Assembly (NCBI GenBank): GCA_012730105.1
Contig: JAAYBJ010000049.1
Coordinates: forward strand, 1 to 34,631
Source of the DNA: Candidatus Hydrogenedentota bacterium
GTDB taxonomy: Bacteria; Hydrogenedentota; Hydrogenedentia; Hydrogenedentales; CAITNO01
DNA length: 34,631 nt
Reading direction: 5' to 3'
In this document: one piece after another, positions 1 to 6,703 of the stretch
How the letters are laid out: each line of letters opens with the position of its first letter
How positions within the stretch are numbered: the first letter of the stretch is position 1
Translations under genes and position numbers: made by a program
Notes under the pieces: generated by a model
What the model saw: only the letters and a program-made list of their open reading frames with translations
What the model was told of the DNA's origin: nothing
Database searches by the model: none

Positions 1-66
1 GAAGGTGAGGGCGAAGGTGAAGGTGAAGGTGAAGGTGAAGGTGAAGGTGAAGGTGAAGGTGAAGGC
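1..66 (+). repeat. GAAGGT hexanucleotide repeat encoding (Glu-Gly)n
   Basis: Eleven copies of a 6-bp unit, mostly GAAGGT with two GGC/GAG variants, run from the window edge and read in frame as Glu-Gly. The true length is unknown because the repeat continues out of the window. A related acidic repeat with a longer unit occurs at 16566-16925. Confidence 0.9.
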
Positions 67-462
67 CTTTTTGCCCTGTTATACAACGGTTCTGACCCCG
101 TGCATGCGGTCTCCGGTGACCGGGTGGAAATAACGGTCATTCCCGTAAACTATACCGGCCTTATTGATTTCCAGTGGTATCGTTTCCGGGACGCAAAGAA
201 GTATGAACTGATTCCTGATGCCCATGAGGAAACACTGGTTTTGGACCCGGTGTACTATGATGACAAGGGTAGCTATTACTGCGTGGGCATTGATCAGAGC
301 GGGGAAGCGACGTCGCCGATTATTACCCTGGAGGTGGTGTGGGGGCTTGCCTTGTCGGGGAGGGCCGTTGTAGCGGCGGCGGTGTTGTTGCTGTCGGTGG
401 CGCTGGGCCGCGTAAGATTCTCCCGTCGCGGCGGCATCCGGTGTCGGCACGGTATTCTTTGA
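1..462 (+). CDS. Exported Glu-Gly stalk / Ig-like domain protein, C-terminal part (5' truncated by window edge)
   Basis: The reading frame is open from base 1, so the start lies outside the window. It encodes about 11 Glu-Gly dipeptides, then a roughly 85-residue Ig-like domain (the FQWYRF core Trp and the DKGSYYC strand are typical of I-set/Ig folds), then a hydrophobic stretch (AVVAAAVLLLSVALG) followed by RFSRRGG. Hydrophobic helix plus basic tail at the C-terminus is the layout of a sorting or membrane-anchor signal, similar in form to the tail of the protein at 20497-26853. I infer a surface protein whose Ig domain is held off the membrane by the flexible acidic stalk. The internal GTG at position 100 is in frame but is probably not the true start, because the Glu-Gly repeat upstream is in the same frame. 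The ligand is unknown. Confidence 0.75.
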   Translation, partial: EGEGEGEGEGEGEGEGEGEGEGLFALLYNGSDPVHAVSGDRVEITVIPVNYTGLIDFQWYRFRDAKKYELIPDAHEETLVLDPVYYDDKGSYYCVGIDQSGEATSPIITLEVVWGLALSGRAVVAAAVLLLSVALGRVRFSRRGGIRCRHGIL

Positions 463-1165
463 CCGTATGACAGACGTTTCGGGGGGCTGCTCTCTTTAAG
501 CGGCATGCATCTGGATTTCGGCCTTTTTCGTTTTATCCAGCAGCGCTCTGTAATGGCGCATGAGTCACCTAAAAAGCGGAATGACGTTCTGTGGGGAGTG
601 CTGGCCGCTAAGCGTGCAGTTGTTTGAAATGGGTTTGGTTTTGCGCTTCCCGTATCACATGCTGTCCTTTTGGCCGGATACTCCGGTAAATCTCTCCTGG
701 CACTTTCCCTGTGGCTGCGGTTTGTTCGCGTGGTCGCCTATTCTCTTTTCTTCTCTTTCGATACGGGACCAGTACCATTGGGTAGCGCTTCGTGATGGTT
801 GCCGGTGAATAGGATTTCGGGGACGGGGCTTCGGAGACGCCGTCCGCTTTCAAACGCCGCTTATGAAAAAAAACGGGAGTATCGACACTGCGGGTAGGAT
901 TTCCGCGTTGAACTAAGGGGTCAAGACATTTTGACAATAGGGCAAAAAAACAATATTTGTTGTAGTATTCAGGGCTTTATGGTATACTTCATGACCAGCC
1001 CTACGGGGTGAATATTTTATGGAATATAAGTCTATGGTGGAAATGTTATCTTCAGGAAAGGCTCTTTCCAGCCTGTAACAATGTCCGGTGCAAACGTTAC
1101 TCTTAAGTGACCGGGCATAATAACTTGGTGTGTGTCCATTAAAAAATAGACGGGAGTGGTGCAGT
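463..1165. other. Gene-poor interval of about 700 bp
   Basis: Open frames exist on both strands (for example 560-808 plus and 913-1353 minus), but none has a convincing ribosome site or a recognisable protein sequence. I see a GC-rich hairpin with arms GGACGG (821-826) and CCGTCC (840-845), a small inverted repeat GTCAA/TTGAC at 920-935, and promoter-like sites at 931-988. The rest shows nothing I can name. Confidence 0.6.
931..988 (+). promoter_or_regulatory. Two overlapping sigma70-like promoter candidates for the lipoprotein gene
   Basis: TTGACA at 931-936 is followed after 17 bp by TATTTG (954-959). A second pair, TTGTAG (960-965) and TATACT (983-988), is also spaced by 17 bp. Either would give a leader of about 170-200 nt to the ATG at 1166. 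The inverted repeat GTCAA-N6-TTGAC (920-935) overlaps the first -35 box, which would suit a repressor site. The assignment rests on sequence match only. Confidence 0.4.
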
Positions 1166-1933
1166 ATGCGTTGCCGCGGTGAAATACGAGTCATGATTGC
1201 GTTGCTGATCATGCTTGCCGCAGCGTTGCTTCCAGGCTGTATTAAGGGCACCAGCCCCATGATCGTGGAGGAAATGGAGTTGTGTTCCGCCACGGAATTA
1301 TCCATTTCCAATCCCCTGGGCGATGTGAAGGTATCCGGGGCCGAACTGAACAACCTGAATGGGGCGGTTTATATACGCACGGAAAAATATGTGGACGCGT
1401 ACAGCCTTTTCGGCTTGGCTTCGCCGGAAGCGTACCTGGGCAAGGTGATGGCAACGCCCGTAATGAATGACACGGGGCGTATTGATATGAAGGTTCAAAT
1501 GGCGCCCCGCGGCCTGCTCGAACGCCTGTTCGTGCGGGTGGTGCCCCACGTCAACCGTGTTGTGGAGGGTCCCACCCTGATTTCCACAAGCGCCGAGATT
1601 CAATTCGGGGACATGGAGTTGAAGAACCTTCCAGGAGATGTGAAGGCCTCCGTTTCCGTGGGAAAGTTGATTGCCGATTCCCCGGCGGGCGTGTGGGGGG
1701 AACATCGTATTGATATCGACGTGGGGGAGCTGGAACTGCGCGTGCCGAAGCGCGGCGGATTCGAATATGATTTCTTGGTGGATATTGGCAAGGCTGAATC
1801 GGAGGATTTGGACCTTGATGTGAAGCATCGTTTCATGGGCGCCCGCGCCGCGGGTCTTGCGGGTACCCTGAACACGCCGGGCCTGATCGCCGCAAAGGTG
1901 AAGATAGGCAGTATCGCGGTCAAGGCGCAGTAG
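1166..1933 (+). CDS. Predicted lipoprotein, DUF4097-like beta-repeat protein
   Basis: The 255-residue product starts with a basic n-region, a hydrophobic core and the lipobox LLPGC (Cys25), so it should be lipid-anchored. The ATG at 1166 was chosen because GGGAG lies about 8 nt upstream and it gives a compact signal peptide; an in-frame ATG at 1193 would still leave a shorter one. The mature part is mainly short beta-strands separated by Gly-Asp or Gly-Lys turns, as in SISNPLGDVKVSG and SVGKLIADSPAGVWGE. That pattern of regularly spaced Gly/Val strands resembles the putative adhesin family DUF4097, but the match is by appearance only. No catalytic motif is visible. It stands alone, about 200 bp before the aldo/keto reductase gene. 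Confidence 0.7.
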   Translation: MRCRGEIRVMIALLIMLAAALLPGCIKGTSPMIVEEMELCSATELSISNPLGDVKVSGAELNNLNGAVYIRTEKYVDAYSLFGLASPEAYLGKVMATPVMNDTGRIDMKVQMAPRGLLERLFVRVVPHVNRVVEGPTLISTSAEIQFGDMELKNLPGDVKASVSVGKLIADSPAGVWGEHRIDIDVGELELRVPKRGGFEYDFLVDIGKAESEDLDLDVKHRFMGARAAGLAGTLNTPGLIAAKVKIGSIAVKAQ

Positions 1934-1934
1934 G

Positions 1935-1956
1935 CGCCCGAACCGCCGGGCGTTTT
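1935..1956 (+). terminator. Weak intrinsic terminator candidate
   Basis: Immediately after the lipoprotein stop codon, CGCCCG (1935-1940) pairs with CGGGCG (1947-1952) across a 6-nt loop, followed by TTTT and then C-rich sequence. The stem is short and the T-run is only four bases, so efficiency is doubtful. Confidence 0.4.
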
Positions 1957-1998
1957 CCCCCTCGAACCCTGCACCTGCTTCACGGGCGTTTTCCCCCT
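1947..1998. repeat. 16-bp direct repeat (partial 36-bp tandem duplication)
   Basis: CGGGCGTTTTCCCCCT occurs at 1947-1962 and again at 1983-1998, exactly 36 bp apart. The first copy contains the 3' arm and T-run of the terminator candidate. It looks like a small slippage duplication. Confidence 0.8.
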
Positions 1999-2136
1999 GC
2001 TAAAAAATCAAGGGGTCAAAACACAGGTGAAGCCGCGACACGTTGCGGGAGCGGGATGAGGGCGACGTGCGCATATGGGAATAACCGCGGTCCGTCATGA
2101 AAACGGGCCGCAGGACAAATACAAGGAGATACAACC

Positions 2137-3135
2137 ATGCAGTACAGAAAAATTGGTCGTTCAGGCATTGAGGCTTCCGTGGTCGCCATGGGCACCTGGG
2201 TGACGGGCGGCGGGCTGTCATGGGACGGTGTGGAAGACCAGGAATCGCTGCGCGCCGTGGATGCCGCGCTGGACGCCGGCGTCAATTTCATTGACACGGC
2301 GCCGGGCTACGGCTGGGGGCACGCCGAAGAGGTGCTGGGTCAGGCCCTGAAAGGGCGCCGCGACAAGGTGGTCATCGCCACCAAGTGCGGCATCTGGTGG
2401 CAGGACAAGCGGGGCTCCTTTCACTACCACCTGGACGGCAAGGACACCTATATCAGCCTGCGTCCCGATACCATACAGATTGAACTGGAAGACAGCCTGC
2501 GCCGGCTCGGCACGGACTACATCGATCTGTACCAGACCCACTGGCCCGCGAAGGAGCCCGATTTGACGCCCATTGAGGACACCATGGCCTGTCTCTGGAA
2601 AATGAAGGATGAGGGCAAGATCCGCGCCATCGGCGTGTCCAACGTTTCCCTCGCCCAGCTCCAGGAATACCATGCCTGCGGCGGCGTCGCCAGCGACCAG
2701 TTCCGTTACAGCATGCTCTATCGCGCACCCGAGACCGATATCCTGCGGTATTGCAAGGAAAAAGGCATCGGCACGCTGACCTACATGTCGTTGGAACAAG
2801 GCCTGTTGACCGGCAAGGTGGGCATGGACCGCGAGTTCAAGAAAACCGAATTCCGCAGCGATGAAAATTGGAACGCCTGGTTCAAGATGGAGAACCGCCC
2901 CAAGGTGTTGAACATGCTCGCCGGCTGGTCGGACCTGACCGAAAAGTATGCCTGTTCTTTGGCCCAGCTGGTGATCGCGTGGACGGCGGCCCAGCCAGGC
3001 GTCACCCATGTGCTGTGCGGCATGCGCACCGCGGCCCAGGCGGCGGACAACGCCGCGGCGGGCGGGCTGCACTTGGAAGAGGCGGACGTGGCACGCATGC
3101 GTCGGGACGCCGTGCTGCTCGGCACTCCCGCCTGA
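2137..3135 (+). CDS. Aldo/keto reductase
   Basis: The 332-residue product has the whole aldo/keto reductase TIM-barrel pattern: N-terminal YRKIGRSGIEASVVAMGTW, then the active-site tetrad Asp53 and Tyr58 (FIDTAPGYG), Lys83 (ATKCG) and His135 (YQTHWP), and IRAIGVSN on a later strand. Family members use NADPH to interconvert carbonyls and alcohols, often on sugars or aldehydes; some members of the broad YajO/MocA-like group act on sugar derivatives, but the substrate cannot be read here. The ATG at 2137 is well placed behind AAGGAG (2123-2128). There is no signal peptide, so the enzyme is cytoplasmic. The gene stands alone: 203 bp separate it from the lipoprotein gene, and a 9-bp tandem repeat follows its stop. 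Confidence 0.92.
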   Translation: MQYRKIGRSGIEASVVAMGTWVTGGGLSWDGVEDQESLRAVDAALDAGVNFIDTAPGYGWGHAEEVLGQALKGRRDKVVIATKCGIWWQDKRGSFHYHLDGKDTYISLRPDTIQIELEDSLRRLGTDYIDLYQTHWPAKEPDLTPIEDTMACLWKMKDEGKIRAIGVSNVSLAQLQEYHACGGVASDQFRYSMLYRAPETDILRYCKEKGIGTLTYMSLEQGLLTGKVGMDREFKKTEFRSDENWNAWFKMENRPKVLNMLAGWSDLTEKYACSLAQLVIAWTAAQPGVTHVLCGMRTAAQAADNAAAGGLHLEEADVARMRRDAVLLGTPA

Positions 3136-3141
3136 CCCGCG

Positions 3142-3186
3142 TCCTTTATGTCCTTTCGGTCCTTTCGGTCCTTTCGGTCCTTTCTT
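3142..3186. repeat. 9-bp tandem repeat TCCTTTCGG (five units) after the aldo/keto reductase gene
   Basis: Five consecutive 9-bp units start at 3142: TCCTTTATG, three exact TCCTTTCGG, then TCCTTTCTT. The array begins 6 bp after the stop codon. Related arrays of the same period and position relative to genes lie at 6517-6587 and 27014-27049. Confidence 0.9.
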
Positions 3187-3251
3187 TTAAGAGGTTTTCC
3201 CGGCGTTAACAGCCGTTTTTAGGTTGAAAACAACAATGGTGGACCCAGCGC

Positions 3252-6200
3252 ATGCAGGATAACGGGTATTTCGCGCATACAGGACGGTTATTCGCAACGG
3301 TGTTGTTTGTCGCCTTTACGATGTGGACCGTACCCGTTCGCGGTGAGGAGTGCCTTAACCCCGATGCGGTCTGCCGGGCGGTGGAGGATCTGCAGCGGAC
3401 CTTCGGCGTCGCCTATGCTGTCGGGTCGGACGGCTTGGCCGCGCTGCGAAATGCTCCGGAAAACGGGGACACTGCTGACAATCCCGCCATGAAAGCGTGG
3501 CGCGAACAGGCGCGGGCGGCGTTGCTGGCCAACCCGCTGCTTGACTTCGGTGCACTCCTGTTTATCCGGCGCGGTGCGGGGCAGCTCGGACTGCCCCAGA
3601 ACTGGGAAAGCAATTCCTCCCTGCCCCTGTCAGGTTTTGACAACGAGATCTGCCGGATGTTCCCGCGCGGAGATGGAACCCCACAGCGCGTGTATCGACC
3701 GGACAAGGACGTTTTCGCGGGAGACTTGGCGCTGCATTGGGACGCGGGCAGGCTCCTCTTTTCCATGCCCGGATCCAACGGGCGCTGGCAGGTCCATGAA
3801 CTGGATCTGGCCACAGGCCGGGCGCAAGAGGTGTCCCTGATTAACGAACCCGATGTGGACAACTACGAGGCCTGTTACCTCCCCGACGATAACCTCGTTT
3901 TCGCTTCCACCGCGCCCTTTGTCGGGGTGCCTTGTGTGACCGGTTCCTCCCATGTGTCCAATCTGTACCGGTATGACGTCGCCACGGGCGCGATACGGCG
4001 GCTGACCTTTGAACAGGACCATGACTGGTGTCCCCGGATACTTCCCAACGGACGCGTTCTGTACCTGCGCTGGGAATATTCCGATATTCCCCATTTCGCG
4101 TCCCGCATCCTGTTTCACATGAACCCGGACGGCACGGAGCAGATGGAATATTACGGCAGCAATTCCTACTGGCCGAACGCCATGTTTTATGCCCGGCCCT
4201 TGCCGGGAAGCGCCACCAAGGTGGTTACGATTGTCGGCGGCCATCACGGCGTGCCGCGCATGGGCGAGTTGGTGCTTCTCGATGCCGCCCACGGACGCCG
4301 GGAGGCGGACGGCGTTATCCAGCGCATCCCCGGTTACGGCAAGGCCGTGGAACCGGTGTTGCGGGACAACCTGGTGGATGATTCCTGGCCGAAGTTCCTG
4401 CATCCTTTCCCGCTCAGCGACACGTATTTTCTCGTTTCCTGCAAGCCGGGGCCCGAAGCGCTTTGGGGTCTGTATCTCGTGGATCGCTTTGACAACCGGG
4501 TCCTCCTGCGAGAAGAATCGGGCTACGCCCTTTTCGAGCCGATACCTTTGGCTGCCGTGCCCCGGCCCCCGGTCATTCCGGACCGCGTGGACCCCGGCCG
4601 CAACGATGCCGTGGTATTTCTGAGCGACATTTATGAAGGCGACGGGCTAAAGGGCGTGCCCCGGGGTACGGTCAAGCAATTGCGCCTGTTCACTTACCAC
4701 TTCGCTTATCACGGCATGGGCGGGCAGATTAACCGCGTGGGACTTGACGGTCCCTGGGACATCAAACGCGTGCTGGGCACCGTGCCCGTCGAGCCGGATG
4801 GCTCCGCCTTCTTCCGCGTGCCGGCGAATACGCCCGTGTCCGTCCAGCCCCTGGACGAAAAAGGCCAGGCCCTGCAACTGATGCGCAGCTGGATGACCGC
4901 CATGCCCGGCGAAACGCTCTCCTGTGTCGGCTGCCATGAACCGCAGAACACCCCGCCGCCCGTGCGCCCGAGCCTGGCGGCCCGACGCGCGCTCTCGGAC
5001 ATTGCGCCGTGGTACGGGCCCGAGCGGGGCTTCTCCTTCCGCCGCGAAGTGCAGCCCGTGCTGGACCGCTACTGTGTGCGCTGCCATGACGGCACGGATG
5101 TCGGTAAACCCGATTTCCGGGAGTTGCCCGACATACATACCACCGCCGAAGAACCCGCCTACAACAACGGCTCCCAGTTTCCGCCCGCCTATCTCGCCCT
5201 GCGCCGGTACGTGCGCGGCCACACCATGGAAAGTGACCTGCACCTGCTCATGCCCCTGGAGTTTCACGCCGGCACCACCGACCTGGTGCGCCACCTGCGC
5301 GGCGGACACCAGGGTATTATCCTCGACCCGGAATCCTGGGACCGCCTCATTACCTGGATTGACCTGAACACACCCGCCCACGGCACCTGGCATGAAATCG
5401 TCGGCACGGACAAGGTGGACCACCAGCGCCGGCGCCGCCTCGATATGCACGCCAAGTACGCCCTGGGCATCGGCGACGATCCCGAAACCATATATCATCT
5501 CACCCCGTATCAAGAGGGACTGTCCCTAACGAGCGACCGCAGGGAGCGAGACGGGACTGTCGATACCATCGATGTTAGCGATGCGAGCGATAGCGATAGC
5601 GATAGCGATAGCGATGCCGATACCGATACCGATACCGATACCGATGCCGATGCCGATACCGATGTCGATACCGATGTCGATACCGATGTCGATACCGATG
5701 TCGGACATAGCCTTGTCCCTGAAAAACGATCGATCGCGTTGGCTGATGGCATTCAACTCCACCTCGTCCGTGTGCCTGCCGGGCGCTATGTTTCGGATGC
5801 CGGTCCCGTGGAAATCGCGGAACCCTTCTGGATGGGCGCCACTGAAGTGACCAACGCCCAGTTTACCCTGTTCGACCTGGAACACGACAGCCGCCTGGAA
5901 CATGGTGATTTTCTGCAGTTCAGCACGGGAGAGCGGGGCTGGCCGCTGAACACCCCTGATCAACCCGTGGTGCGCGTTTCCTGGGAGCGGGCCCGGGCGT
6001 TCTGCGAATGGCTGGGCGCCGTCACCGGGGAGGCCTTCGACCTGCCCACCGAATCTCAATGGGAATACGCCTGCCGCGCTGGCGGCGATGCTCCGCTATG
6101 GTACGGCCCCCCGGAAATGGACTTCAGCCCCTTTGAGAACCTGGCGGACGCCTCCTTCCTGCGTGTGGAAACCCATGACCCGTGGAAGCTGCCCTCGGGC

Positions 6201-6494
6201 GCCATCCATCCCTGGCGCCTCGCTCGGGCTGAATTCAACGACGGGTACCGAGTCAGTGCGCCCGTGGGAAGCTTCGCGCCCAATCCCTTCGGCCTGCATG
6301 ACATGCTCGGAAACGCCGCCGAGTGGACGCGCGATGCCTGCACATCGGCGGAAGGCGGCCCTGCTGTCCGCACGGTACGCGGCGGGTCCTGGGCCGACCG
6401 GCCTGAAAAGGCCATCGCTCGGCGCCCCTACGCCACCTGGCAATCCGTTTACAACGTCGGCTTCCGTGTGGTCTGCCCGGCTGCGGACCGCTAA
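3252..6494 (+). CDS. Exported hydrazine-synthase-alpha-like propeller / di-haem cytochrome c / SUMF1-like fusion protein
   Basis: The 1080-residue product has a signal peptide (to about residue 30). Roughly residues 140-520 form a beta-propeller-like region (NGRWQVHELDLATGR, NLYRYDVATG, RILFHMNPDGTEQ) that resembles the middle domain of hydrazine synthase alpha, a module common in planctomycete-type genomes outside anammox. Two c-type haem sites follow, C558-VGC-H562 and C608-VRC-H612. After an odd acidic linker (about residues 756-818), residues 829-1078 are a SUMF1/formylglycine-generating-enzyme-like domain (MGATEVTNAQF, LPTESQWEYACRAGG, DMLGNAAEWTRD, RGGSWADR). The region after RGGSW lacks the paired cysteines of true formylglycine-generating enzyme, so I infer a binding role. 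The ribosome site is weak (GGTGGA). Likely a periplasmic electron-transfer or sensing protein; the substrate is unknown. No other anammox gene is present. Confidence 0.8.
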   Translation: MQDNGYFAHTGRLFATVLFVAFTMWTVPVRGEECLNPDAVCRAVEDLQRTFGVAYAVGSDGLAALRNAPENGDTADNPAMKAWREQARAALLANPLLDFGALLFIRRGAGQLGLPQNWESNSSLPLSGFDNEICRMFPRGDGTPQRVYRPDKDVFAGDLALHWDAGRLLFSMPGSNGRWQVHELDLATGRAQEVSLINEPDVDNYEACYLPDDNLVFASTAPFVGVPCVTGSSHVSNLYRYDVATGAIRRLTFEQDHDWCPRILPNGRVLYLRWEYSDIPHFASRILFHMNPDGTEQMEYYGSNSYWPNAMFYARPLPGSATKVVTIVGGHHGVPRMGELVLLDAAHGRREADGVIQRIPGYGKAVEPVLRDNLVDDSWPKFLHPFPLSDTYFLVSCKPGPEALWGLYLVDRFDNRVLLREESGYALFEPIPLAAVPRPPVIPDRVDPGRNDAVVFLSDIYEGDGLKGVPRGTVKQLRLFTYHFAYHGMGGQINRVGLDGPWDIKRVLGTVPVEPDGSAFFRVPANTPVSVQPLDEKGQALQLMRSWMTAMPGETLSCVGCHEPQNTPPPVRPSLAARRALSDIAPWYGPERGFSFRREVQPVLDRYCVRCHDGTDVGKPDFRELPDIHTTAEEPAYNNGSQFPPAYLALRRYVRGHTMESDLHLLMPLEFHAGTTDLVRHLRGGHQGIILDPESWDRLITWIDLNTPAHGTWHEIVGTDKVDHQRRRRLDMHAKYALGIGDDPETIYHLTPYQEGLSLTSDRRERDGTVDTIDVSDASDSDSDSDSDADTDTDTDTDADADTDVDTDVDTDVDTDVGHSLVPEKRSIALADGIQLHLVRVPAGRYVSDAGPVEIAEPFWMGATEVTNAQFTLFDLEHDSRLEHGDFLQFSTGERGWPLNTPDQPVVRVSWERARAFCEWLGAVTGEAFDLPTESQWEYACRAGGDAPLWYGPPEMDFSPFENLADASFLRVETHDPWKLPSGAIHPWRLARAEFNDGYRVSAPVGSFAPNPFGLHDMLGNAAEWTRDACTSAEGGPAVRTVRGGSWADRPEKAIARRPYATWQSVYNVGFRVVCPAADR
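5516..5561 (+). repeat. REP-like palindromic element inside a coding region
   Basis: GGGACTGTCCC (5516-5526, palindromic apart from its centre) is followed by the two GAGCGA-type repeats GAGCGACCGC and GGAGCGAGAC, and then GGGACTGTC (5553-5561). The segment reads in frame as part of the linker of the protein at 3252-6494. Its core AGCGA..G.AG.GAG and GGG.CTGTC end resemble the hairpin at 29683-29746, which suggests an inserted repetitive element that kept the frame open. Confidence 0.55.
5589..5702 (+). repeat. GATNNC hexanucleotide repeat encoding an Asp-X linker
   Basis: Nineteen uninterrupted 6-bp units of the form GATNNC (GATAGC x4, then GATGCC, GATACC and GATGTC variants) encode Asp-Ser, Asp-Ala, Asp-Thr and Asp-Val pairs, residues 780-817. 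The last eight units alternate GATACC and GATGTC, so the 12-bp pair was itself duplicated. This separates the cytochrome part from the SUMF1-like domain. Confidence 0.95.
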
Positions 6495-6516
6495 ACCGGT
6501 TTTGCGGCCCGAAGCC

Positions 6517-6587
6517 TCCTACGCATTCTACCCTTCCTATTGTTCTACCAGTCCTATGCGCCCTACCAATCCTACACGTCGTATCCA
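6517..6587. repeat. 9-bp tandem repeat TCCTAYNNN (eight degenerate units)
   Basis: Starting 23 bp after the stop of the fusion gene, eight units follow in near-perfect 9-bp register: TCCTACGCA, TTCTACCCT, TCCTATTG (one base short), TTCTACCAG, TCCTATGCG, CCCTACCAA, TCCTACACG, TCGTATCCA. The first five or six bases are conserved and the last three vary. Same period and gene-end position as the array at 3142-3186. Confidence 0.8.
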
Positions 6588-6703
6588 CCTCCCGGGACAC
6601 CTCCAGCACGTATTGTATCCATACTTCTTGTCCTGATATAGTTAACTCAGAAATATTATCTCAACTGTCATCGTGGTTTCGTCACGGACCAGGAAAGGAT
6701 GCC

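Noticed and set aside
3252-6494. Anammox metabolism suggested by the hydrazine-synthase-like region
   Set aside because: Only one propeller-type protein is present, with a different haem arrangement and a SUMF1-like fusion. No beta/gamma subunits or hydrazine dehydrogenase are nearby, and such modules are common outside anammox bacteria.
3252-6494. The SUMF1-like domain as maturase for the sulfatase at 11360-12712
   Set aside because: The domain lacks the Cys pair expected after RGGSW and is exported, while the sulfatase seems to be cytoplasmic.
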